Shown here: positions 12,800-21,834 of the stretch, in pieces | Layout of the letters: every line of letters begins with the position of its first letter | Numbering within the stretch: position 1 is the first letter of the stretch | Assembly (NCBI GenBank): GCA_024036415.1 | Contig: JAMWET010000668.1 | Location: forward strand, 248,001-312,000 | Reading direction: 5' to 3' | DNA: 64,000 nucleotides | From: Prochilodus magdalenae | Taxonomy: Eukaryota; Chordata; Actinopteri; Characiformes; Prochilodontidae | Notes under the pieces: model-generated | Seen by the model: the letters and a program-made list of their open reading frames with translations, nothing else | Database searches by the model: none | Told to the model about the DNA's origin: nothing | Translations under genes and position numbers: made by a program

Positions 12800-13125
12800 A
12801 CCAGTGTCTCCCTCACTCTCTTTCTCTTCCTCTCTGTTTCTCTCTACCAGAGTTCAATAGTTTAATATGGAGTCAGCAATCTGACCTGAACTTTATTCAC
12901 AGTCTATCTCCTACTCTCTTTCACCCTTCTCTCTTTCTGTGTTCCTCTTTCTCCTGCCTTGTCTTCGACTTTGTCTCTTTTTTTCTCTCTTTCTCTCTCT
13001 CTTATTCTTTGTTTTTTTGTTTATTCCTCTTTTCTCTCATTTCACTCCATTTTTGTTTCTTCTGCTTTGCACACTTTTTTATCATTTCTTTCTTTCTCTT
13101 CTTTCTGCTCTCTCTTGCCATCCAC
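12800..13125. repeat. pyrimidine-rich (C/T) tract
   Basis: About 320 bp of CT-dominated + strand built from TCTCTTTC-type words with a short unique insert at 12848-12895. Three overlapping Phe/Leu/Ser frames result, and none is a credible protein. The strand asymmetry is opposite to that of the 6330-6850 tract. Confidence 0.8.
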
Positions 13126-13737
13126 CCATGTCTCTGTGGCAATCATCTACAGCACCTCGGCTTGTCTGGGATGTCAATGATTGCTCAAAATAAGGAGGTG
13201 CTGTAGTGCTTCCCGATCGTTGATCAATAGCAGAACACACACACTCTTACACACTTGCACACACACACATTTAATGAAGGTTAAGTGGAGTGTGAGTTGT
13301 GAAGGCTGCCGGTAAGTTTGGGGTTTGAATTCGGAGCAGTATTACCCATAACTCCACATGGCTATTAAAGAAAAGGAAAAAGCCACTTTAGATAAAAGCC
13401 TCTTCCATTACCAGTACAGCGACACAGAACTGGTTTACATTAGACACACACACACACACATATAAACACAAATGGTTGGCACAAGAGTTGGTTGACACAG
13501 TGTTATTTTTTTGGGTCAGTAAAGAGAACTATAAGTGACAAAAACTGTACCCCCTGGCCAAGTTGATTCTTCTGACTTAAAACTAACAAAAATATTTCCC
13601 TCATTAAATACATCATACAAATATTTTCAAGATAGACTAATTTTGGGGTTGGTGTAGGCAGGTTGAGAAATGTCCCCTGCTACTCAAGTGGGTCTCATGT
13701 TGGCTGAGTATTCCAGCCAGCTGCTAAATCACTCATT

Positions 13738-14128
13738 TAGAGGTGGATAGTAACTAGTTACTGAAATAGACTTTAAGTACACTAAGTATACTTTAGTAAA
13801 TTATTAGTGGATGTGTACTCTGCTGAATATTTTTTGATAATAATATTTTCACTTTTATTGAAGTGAGCAAAAAATCTGTTTTGTACTTCACCTGTATTTA
13901 GTATATTAGTCACACATTTTTTTCATTTAATTTCAATCCGCTTTGTTGTATTCTGTGAATGCTCCCATTTTGGGTATTTTGAAGAAATATTAAACTTAAT
14001 AAAATTGCTTTAATAAAATCTAAAACATTTTTTTTACCTGATGCTTTTGAAATTTTACTCAAGCAGTTTTATTTTAAGTCACCTTTACTTGTTTTATATG
14101 TCAGTATTTTACTCAAGTATCAATATTG
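13738..14128. mobile_element. probable hAT-like non-autonomous DNA element relic
   Basis: The left edge reads AGGTGGATAGTAACTAGTTA followed by repeated 'AAGTACAC/AAGTATACTT' words. The right part contains TTTTACTCAAG words twice (near 14053 and 14108). This arrangement resembles the widespread teleost short elements whose ends read 'agaggtggaaagtaact...' and '...tttactcaagta', usually classed as hAT MITEs. The copy is diverged, and terminal inverted repeats and an 8-bp target duplication could not be verified. Confidence 0.45.
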
Positions 14129-14658
14129 TTTATATAAAAATGTATCCTATATAGAAATATATATAAATTGTCATTATTGACCATAAAGTAGACAAATGTC
14201 TCCACAACCACTAAATGATCATGTTGTCTAAACATAAAGACATTTGGTTTCCACATCAAGACAAAAGTCAAAAATGCTACACCCAGGCACACCAACATTT
14301 GGTCAAACACAGTAAGATGCTTTCATAAAGCAAAGAACCTGAAGAAGTTTTCCTGTTTAATGTAGAAGCAGGAGGTTATGAGCATCCTCCAGTAAAAAGG
14401 CCAAATCCAATAAAGTGATGAATCACACTGAATAAACAGCCAGGCACTTAGAAAGGCGAACAGCTGGTAACATTTTGCCCAGAACATTGAATATGGACAG
14501 GTCAACACTGTTTAACCAACAAATTTAATCCTACAAGGTCCACCATGGTGTTCACATCTTGAAATGGCACTTCTTACATTTTGTTGAAGTCTTTCAAGCC
14601 TAATGTATTTCTATGATCCACCATGAGCGTTTATTTCCTCTACCTCCTATTATCATAG

Positions 14659-14790
14659 CATACACAGGGTGAACACGCAAACTCTACACAGAAAAGACCA
14701 CACACACCGGCTGGGAATCAAACCCAGGCCATCCTTCCTGTGAGGTGACAAGTGCAACCTTTAGTGCCACTGTGCAATCATGCTGCCCCC
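14659..14790 (-). mobile_element. tRNA-derived SINE remnant
   Basis: Read on the minus strand it starts GGGGGCAGCATGATTGCACA, continues through CACCTCACAGGAAGGATGGC and a B-box-like GGTTTGATTCCC, then AGAGTTTGCGTGTTCACCCT. This order matches the common teleost tRNA-derived SINE head and body ('gcggcacggtgg...gcctcacagcaagaaggt...ggttcgaatcc...gtttgcatgttctcccc'). Its 3' part stops near 14659, so it is truncated or decayed. No target-site duplication was identified. Confidence 0.7.
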
Positions 14791-14852
14791 TAGTTATATA
14801 TAAATCTGTTAAAATGTAAATGTTCTGCCCCTATAAATATACATATACACAC

Positions 14853-14890
<38 letters not shown>

Positions 14891-14909
14891 AAGAGAGCGA
14901 GAGAAAGAG
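14853..14909. repeat. compound (GT)n-(GA)n microsatellite
   Basis: About 9 GT units switch directly into GA units, then imperfect GAAA/GAGC words. The same GT-to-GA junction recurs at 38752-38818 and many times at 52218-52601. Confidence 0.93.
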
Positions 14910-15033
14910 CATTCGACCCTGTAACATTGTCACCCTCTCAGACTCTGTCAGACTTTGGGTGACTGGAGGCACTGAAGCTTTTAGACCAGCCAGCCAGGAG
15001 CATGACATACAATATACAATATAGAGAAGGAAA

Positions 15034-15039
<6 letters not shown>

Positions 15040-15071
<32 letters not shown>

Positions 15072-15096
15072 AAGTGAGAAAGAGAGAGAGAGAAAA
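15040..15096. repeat. (GA)n microsatellite, imperfect
   Basis: A GA-rich run with GAAA interruptions. The minus-strand Ser/Leu frame across it is artefactual. Confidence 0.92.
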
Positions 15097-15658
15097 GAAG
15101 GGAGAGTATACTTGTAGCAGGGATACCCATGAATTGAAAAAACAAGTGTACATGAACTGAAAAAAATAAATAAAGAGAATGTCATGATGACAGACAAAGA
15201 GAGGAAAAATGGAATATGTTGTTTTTTGCCATGGATAAGAATATAGAGCCATATTTGCACAAAACTATTTAGAGTTTGGCTCAGGTTGTAATAAGTACAA
15301 ACAGAGCACATTTGTACACACTAACATTGGTGTGTGTGACGCTCTGCTACACTAAATCTCTCCCACTCATACACACATTCTGCCTGTCTTTCTGTGCAGC
15401 CACATTCATTCCAATGCTAAACCACCCTCTACCATCCAGGGCACATTTTAAGAGCACTGAGAAATGAGAGTTAAAAACAAGAAAAACGGAGAGAAGTTTC
15501 TGCACAGTACAAAAAGAAAATGATGGAGGAATGTTTCAGCACTAAATGTCCACACTCTCCACAGGAGCTGTAGGATGCTGATTGGACGTGACATTGCTCA
15601 AATAAAACTTTCCACATGGCTGGTGTGTGGTTCACTATTACACACTGAACAGTTTACA

Positions 15659-15711
15659 GAGAGAGAGGGAGAATGAGAGAGAGCAAGAGAGAGAGAGAGA
15701 GAGTGAGAGAT
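15659..15711. repeat. (GA)n microsatellite, imperfect
   Basis: GA-rich run about 200 bp downstream (in minus-strand sense) of the donor of the coding exon at 15904-16080. It is part of a longer purine-rich stretch reaching about 15890. On the minus strand this is polypyrimidine and lies in the proposed downstream intron. Confidence 0.9.
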
Positions 15712-15903
15712 AGATACAGGGAGAGATACAAAAGAGAAAACTAGCAGAAATACAAACACAAACAGAAAATGTGTAAGAGAAAGTAAGAGAAAAGTATACA
15801 ATAAAAGAGACAGAAAGATGGGGAATGGTAAAGACTGAAACAAAGAAAAGAAGGACAGGAGAGAGAGAAAGAGAGGGAAAGAGTGGGTAAGTAGTTGGCT
15901 TAC

Positions 15904-16080
15904 CCTCAGCAGTGCTGCTGTGTGTTACAGCTCTATAGAGTGTGAATTCCTCATGTGAATGTGCGGCCCGCAGGGCGGCGCTGCTGAGCTCAGCACACTG
16001 GGGGTCATGAAGACTGGGGGATGGAGGCTGCGAATGGCTATGTTCTGATGGACTGGACAGAGAGGATGGCATGGGAGAAC
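15904..16080 (-). CDS. internal coding exon, Ser/Pro/His-rich, gene unidentified
   Basis: This is the best-supported coding piece in the window. On the minus strand a pyrimidine-rich acceptor (TTGTGTTCTCTGTAG, ending at 16081) is followed by 177 open bases and a strong donor (GAGG|GTAAGC, GT at 15903-15902). The exon starts and ends in phase 1 and adds exactly 59 residues, so it could be skipped without a frameshift. The product begins GSPMPSSLSSPSEHSHSQ, continues with PPSPSLHDPQCAELSSAALR and ends HEEFTLYRAVTHSSTAEG. It is Ser/Pro/His-rich and low-complexity in its first third, as in disordered regions of signalling, scaffold or transcription proteins. I see no domain, transmembrane segment or catalytic motif. 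Its base composition (GCGGCGCTGC on the + strand) stands out from the flanking AT-rich introns. The gene is not recognised, and other exons should lie on both sides on this strand. Confidence 0.65.
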
Positions 16081-17691
16081 CTACAGAGAACACAAAGCAA
16101 TACAAACAAATGGAACAAAAATCAACAAAAAAATGGGAGAAAAATAATGTCCAATAGTGGCACAGAGACTGTGGAACAGAGGACAACTGAGAAATTAAAT
16201 GAAAAATGCAGCATACACATGCAGTACAGCATTCAGAAAGCTGTGAATACATAAACAGTGCAGATGATATCAACTCAGAAACACAAAAATGGACAAATAT
16301 TGACAAAAAAATGAATAATGGAAATGGAAAAATTTAAATGTTGATGCAACAGTCAGCATTAACTCTTAACAAACTTTCATTGTATAGAATTATCCATGCT
16401 TCACAATGACATGTGACCATGAAGCATGGACAGCTCAATCAGTTGTGCACTTTTAGGCATTCAAAACTGTGGGGATAGTATGTTACACTTCAGTCACCCA
16501 AGCTGATGAAGGACAAAATTTCAAATGCTCACTATTACTATAAACGTTTACTCTTATTTGATATGCTCAACTGTAAGCAACAGAAAAAGAATGAAACACC
16601 CCAACATGCGCATAAGAAACTCTCGACGTGGCAGTATGACTGATACAGCTTGCATACGCTGGCCCTTCATATTTGACATTTCTATTTCCAGATGGATAAA
16701 CAAATAAATCAGCCATGCTCCTCAATAAAAAGAGTAAAAATAAAGAATAAAAAGAGCACTGTATAACTGATTACCCTAGACTGCATTCTGATTTCTGATT
16801 GGGCAATTGTTTTAGTCTGATAGACCAGCTAGGAAATCTTTGTGCAATGCAAAATGTTGAAATATAAGAAGTTGCATTTTTTTTACATTTTTATTTAGTT
16901 TTTTGTTAATTACATTGATTTTTTTCAGTGTATTTTGCTTCTGGTCTATTTTTTTAAATATCATGCCAGCCTGTGCAAACGTATCAAACTGTTAACATGA
17001 ACAGCAAAATGAAAATAAAGCAGTTTCAAATAATTCATGCCATACAGAACTTCTGTTCTGACTTACTGTCATCATTAAAAAAAATTAAAAAAAAAAAACA
17101 ACTTCAGCATGAATGGGTGGGACTAAACTCTATTAGGTGAATGTGTATGTAAATGTGTTGGTTTTCCTGACATATCAAAAACAATGAATTCAAAAGAGTC
17201 TGCAGATCAGCTTAATGTATGAACTGCACACACTGCATAGAGTATATGGTACATTCTGAAATGTCAAAAGCCTTATTAAACAAGATTTTTCCATGACATG
17301 AAACCATGATGATACAGAAACACTATACACACTAAACACACACCCCAGCAAGTCCAACTCCCGCTTGGTGACACTCCAAAGCTGCTCATGCTGGTAAGCA
17401 CAATATTTTTGTTTTCATGTTTGTGGTCAAACTGTCCCTTCCTCGAGGAAAAAAACATGGAACACAAAGCTTTTCTATTTTACACCTCTCCTCACAAAAT
17501 CATACCACACTCTTTTCAGCCTTGATGGTTTTCTCAATGGCTGCCAGTCACCAAAACGAGTGAGCATTCAGTCAGGCACACAATGTGTTTCACACTGAAA
17601 CCACCGAACATAAACAATTAGAAACACAAACTGAGCAAACTGTTAAAAAAATTGCCAAATTATATAATAATAATTATATAATAATTATTGG
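16081..17691. other. intron-like AT-rich stretch
   Basis: Unique AT-rich sequence upstream (in minus-strand sense) of the 177-bp exon, starting with its acceptor tract. Open frames are short and without splice context. A near-palindromic AT-rich patch lies just before the GATA array. Confidence 0.45.
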
Positions 17692-17746
<55 letters not shown>

Positions 17747-17774
17747 GTAGATAGATAGGTAGATAGATAGATAG
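17692..17774. repeat. (GATA)n tetranucleotide array
   Basis: About 20 GATA/TAGA units with three GGTA interruptions toward the right end (around 17747-17763). The left is bounded by an AT-rich imperfect hairpin (ATTATATAATAATTATTGG). This is a typical Bkm-type array, each unit also presenting a GATA-factor core. Confidence 0.96.
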
Positions 17775-18964
17775 GGAGTGTGCAGACGAGTGAATGGGGA
17801 CAAAACAACAAATTAATTCCACTTAATTACTGCAGGCTTTATTTCCTCAGTGTTGGTAGTGTGAAAGAACTGTGCCTGAGACTGAAATACAATTAGCCTA
17901 AGGCCTACAGGGACACACACACACACACCACACACAGACCACCAAATCACAGCTCCATTAGACTGCTCTCTAGCCACAGAAACCTGTGAGAGTGTATGCA
18001 TGTGAGAGACAGAGAGCTTTCAGAGGAGTTGATCAGGTCAGTTAGTGAAACTGACTTTACTAGGTCATCCAGGATAAAAAATGTTACATAAAGCTTTTGT
18101 TCAGTTTTGCTGAACTACCTACACAACCACTGTTAGTTGGTTGAACATGCATTACTGAGAAACTCATTTAACCCAATAAGGCAACTCAATGTCTGTCCAA
18201 ACCAATTAGAGCTCATTATACCTCTTAAATTATATATTTGTAAAGGTGATACTTTCAGAATAGATTAGAGACAGTATATCACGTGTGTTAAGTCTATTAC
18301 GTCAGTCTACATGGCCGTTTAAACGCCCCCCAGCCAAATTATATTTTGCTGATAAATTAATACTTCCTCTACATATTTCTGCACATTCTAATGCACAATT
18401 AGAATTAAACATACTGTCGTCTGTCAAGGGTGTTTCTGCAACACACAATCCATACTAACACTTGATCTAGCTAGACCTGAGAAACGCTAGGATGCCAACT
18501 AATCATCAGGTCTTATCAGCTCTTTGGATTCCCCTAGGCTAGGGAGAATGACCTCACTGAGTTCTCCAGGGTTTTATAATAAAATGTTACATAAAGCTTT
18601 TCTCTAGCTCACTTCCTTTTATGGAGAGGAATTCTGAGGGTGTTAAAGAGGCTCTCTCTACACACACTGCCCACAGGTGTGTGTGAGAGAGAAAGAGTCA
18701 GTAAATACCTGTGAGCCCGGGGAGAGAGGGGGAAATTAAATGTGTGTGTGTGACTAATCTAAAATGTAGCAGGTTGTGTGTAATCTTGCTGCTGCCACTG
18801 CTTTTTTTTCAAACTCATTTCCTCCTTCTTTCTCTCCTCCCTCTTTTTTCTCTCTCCCCCTCTCCTCTTTCTTTTTCTGTTTCCCTCATTGCTATTCCTG
18901 CCTCAGTCCAAGAAAATCTGTTGCATGCCAGCTTGCTCCATCAGCACTCTCCACCACGAGTCAG
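17775..18964. other. non-coding stretch with CT-rich right end
   Basis: Mixed sequence without a gene. It contains an exact 21-bp word present twice (18078-18098 and 18581-18601), GA/GT-rich patches near 18680-18760 and a CT-rich run at 18800-18900. A splice-like border at about 18706-18708 (minus) was noted, but two of the three frames after it hit stops quickly. Confidence 0.4.
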
Positions 18965-18996
18965 CACACACACACACACGCACATGCACACGCACA

Positions 18997-19038
<42 letters not shown>

Positions 19039-19151
19039 CATGCACGCACACACACACACACACACATGCACACACACACACACACACACACACAAACGCA
19101 CGCACACACGCACACACACACACACACACACAAACGCACGCACACACACAA
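18965..19151. repeat. long (AC)n array with CG/AT steps
   Basis: About 187 bp of CA repeat periodically broken by CGCA, TGCA and AACG words, giving a loose higher-order pattern. It is the longest CA-type array in the window. All six frames stay open across it as Thr/His or Cys/Val runs. Confidence 0.96.
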
Positions 19152-19525
19152 GAACAGGAAGGGTATTAGTTTTGAGCCAATGTTAGGTGCAGAATTAGAC
19201 AAATACAAAAATCGCTGGCTGATATATACAGCCATGTTCACCTTCGTCCATTTAAGTGTTGAGAAATAACAAAAAATTGTGTATGTCACAATTTTTGTGA
19301 ATGTTTAGACAAATCAAAAGCTGTGAACAGTCGCATAAACAAATTAACATTGGTTGCTTGGGCAACGCAGAAGTTAGATTCATAACTAAAGCTGTAAACA
19401 TTTGACAATGGTTTTGAAAAGTGCAGAACCGCAGAAAAACCAGACAACATAACATGTTTAGTCATGACTATAGTAATAATAATAATAATCATAATAATAG
19501 GTTACACTTCTATAGCTTTCACATA

Positions 19526-19704
19526 CAGTGGGGCAAAAAGTATTTAGTCAACCACTGATTGTGCAAGTTCTCTTACTTAGAAAGATGAGAAAGGTCTGTA
19601 ATTTTCATCATAGGTACGCTTCAACTATGAGAGACAAAATAGGGGGAAAAAATCCAGGAAATCACACTATAGGATTTTTAAAGAAATTATTTGTAAATTA
19701 TGGT
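19526..19704 (+). mobile_element. solo terminal-repeat fragment of a Tc1-like transposon
   Basis: Following a TA at 19524-19525, the sequence begins CAGTGGGGCAAAAAGTATTT. It continues with TGTGCAAGTTCTCTTACTTA, CTGTAATTTTCATCATAGGT and AACTATGAGAGACAAAATAG, ending AAATTATGGT. This reproduces from memory the long terminal repeat of a common fish Tc1 family, distinct from the element at 31047. No transposase or opposite end is present. The fragment stops about 10 bp before the antisense LINE fragment at 19714, so the two are joined or nested remnants. Confidence 0.8.
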
Positions 19705-19713
19705 AATTATTAA

Positions 19714-20602
19714 TCATAAAGAATGAAAATGTTCTGAGAAAAGATATGCTTTTAAGTGAGTTTTAAAGATGAAAAGAGAGGGAGAAGTGCGAACAGATGA
19801 AGGTAAGGAGTTCCAGAGTGTGAGGGCAGCAACACTAAATGACCTGCCATGCATAGAGGAAAGCCTGAACCTAGGAACAGCCAGGAGACCAGAGTCAGAG
19901 GACTTTAGCTTACGAGATGGAGCATAAGGATGTAAGAGGGCTGATAGATAGGTGGGTGCTAGTCCGTGCAAGGCTTTAAAGGTCAGCATCAGGATTTTAT
20001 AGTGGATACGTTCTGCAATTGGTAGCCAGTGTAGCTGATGAAGGATGGGGGTGATATGTGCAGACTTCTGGATCGTACTAAGAATCGGACTGCAGAGTTT
20101 TGAATGTACTGTAGAGGGCAAAGGTTTTTGAAGGGTAAACCATGGAACAGGGCATTGCAAAAATCTAACTTGGATGTAATGAATGCCAAAAACCAAAATC
20201 TCGGCATCTTTAGAATTAAGCAGAAGGCGGAGTCTAGCAATATTGCGAAGATGAAAAAATGCTGACTTTGTCAGAGATTTAATACTGGAAGCAAAACTGA
20301 GGCAAGGGTCACCAAGGGACACCAAGGTTTCACACCGAAGTGGATGGGGTGACTGGAGTGTCATCAACAACAAGCATACAGTTGGAGTAAGCAGAGATAG
20401 CTGTCTTAGTACCAACAAATATGAATTTTTGCCATAAAGCTTCAGAAAGTTAGCATTCAACCAGTTTGTTAACTCCTGAATGCAGAGTAACAGTGAGAAA
20501 GGTGGAAAAGATTCAGTGGGTTTGAGGCTAAGGTATCATCAGCATAACAATGAAAATAGGGGTCATGAGAACGAATGATATTACCAAGCGGTAAAATATA
20601 GA
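19714..20602 (-). pseudogene. truncated LINE reverse-transcriptase fragment (L2/CR1-like)
   Basis: On the minus strand the sequence first encodes the reverse-transcriptase core YADD (20546-20535) preceded by an ILPLGNIIRSHD-type stretch. It then encodes NWLNANFLKL, FFHLRNIARLR, HWLPIAERIHYK, KALHGLAPTYLSALL and LWNSLPSSVR, the usual C-terminal sequence of teleost L2/CR1-group non-LTR elements. The 5' part (endonuclease and most of the RT) is missing, as expected for incomplete reverse transcription. The frame is broken: YADD and NWLNANF are in different frames, a VGTKTAIS segment lies in another frame with an in-frame stop, and CNALFHGLPF lies in a shifted frame before the 3' part. This is an inactive relic. 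The 3' tail is not visible. Confidence 0.8.
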
Positions 20603-20974
20603 CGATTTTCTTTCTTAGCTTTAAACTATCCTAAAAGAATCTTAGGAATTAGACATCAGACTTTTTTTGTCATTTAAATCATCTTTTAAGTCACTTTACA
20701 ATGACCTTAAACATATCAGAATGGGTTTGTTTACAACATAACCATGTGTTGATGCAGAAAGTTTGGAAGATCTGTAGAATTGTATTTTAATATTCACACA
20801 CTGTTTGCCCTTTCATTTCACTCTGACAAGCAGCAAGCTGAAGGACACACTCAATAAAAACAATGAGTGAATAAATCACACACACACCTCTCATCAGCTG
20901 CTCTATCTGAGACAAAATGCTCTAATGACACGCTCTTAAACCACAGAGAAAGAAAACAGATCAGACCAGCTTAC

Positions 20975-21034
20975 CATGTGACTGGAGTTTTAACACAGTG
21001 AAGAGTGTACTTGATACAGAATGATAACAGGACA
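20975..21034 (-). CDS. candidate 60-bp coding exon (phase 1-1)
   Basis: On the minus strand a pyrimidine-rich acceptor (TTTTTCCCTCACTCC...CCTCTCCAG) precedes 60 bases ending in a strong donor (CACATG|GTAAGC, GT at 20974-20973). One frame is open, giving a peptide with VSSTLFTVLKLQSHG and phase 1 at both ends. That would join in frame to the exon at 15904-16080, the split codon becoming GGT (Gly). It is too short to recognise and such borders arise by chance in 64 kb, but strand, phase and order agree with the better exon. Confidence 0.33.
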
Positions 21035-21410
21035 CTGGAGAGGGGCTTAGGAGTGAGGGAAAAACAGCATGAGAGAAATGAAAGATGAAGAGAGAATTAA
21101 TGAACATTTATATTAAGGATAAAGTCAGAGAGAGCAAGAGAGACAGCATAAAAGTGAGAATACCAGAACGAAACAGAGAGTTCTGATACCCTTCGGTGAA
21201 GGGAGTGATAGAGTCTGTATAACTAATCTTTCATGTTTCTCTTAAACAAAGCATTATCTGATCAGATTTTATAGCTCTGGCTGTATCTCACTGTGTTGCA
21301 CTAGCAGAAATACAACCTTTTAGGAGTGCGCACACACACACAGTGGACTGAATACCTGAGAGTCTGAGTATGTTTATATCTCTTGGAGCGGAACAACGCC
21401 TGCAGTGTCT

Positions 21411-21412
21411 TT

Positions 21413-21434
<22 letters not shown>
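21411..21434. repeat. (CT)n microsatellite
   Basis: A short CT run followed by looser CT-rich sequence to about 21480. Confidence 0.9.
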
Positions 21435-21447
<13 letters not shown>

Positions 21448-21756
21448 CCTCTCACCTCCCTGTCTTCTCTCTCTTTCTTGCCCTACAGGCCATGTGTGAA
21501 ATGAAGCAGAAGCAGTCTCTCAGTGGAGAAGGACAGAGAGAGAAAACGAAAGAGAAAAAGAGAGATAAATGGATAACTATATCTTTACACCTGGGAATTG
21601 AGAGTGAGAGCAGAGACAGAGCGCGAAAGTAGACAGCATACCCACCCAAACCAAATAAAAGAATAGTAATAATTCTATAGTTCTTTCTTTCACCTACTAA
21701 TGTTTATATTATTTGCACTGTCAAAAAATGTAACTGGTCGCATTTACATCAATAAA

Positions 21757-21760
<4 letters not shown>

Positions 21761-21832
<72 letters not shown>
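21761..21832. repeat. (GA)n microsatellite
   Basis: A pure run of about 36 GA units in unique AT-rich sequence, likely variable in length. Confidence 0.97.

Positions 21833-21834
<2 letters not shown>

Noticed and set aside
18711..19289. Several overlapping 120-150-residue frames on both strands
   Set aside because: They translate the CA array and its CT-rich flank and have no domain or splice context.
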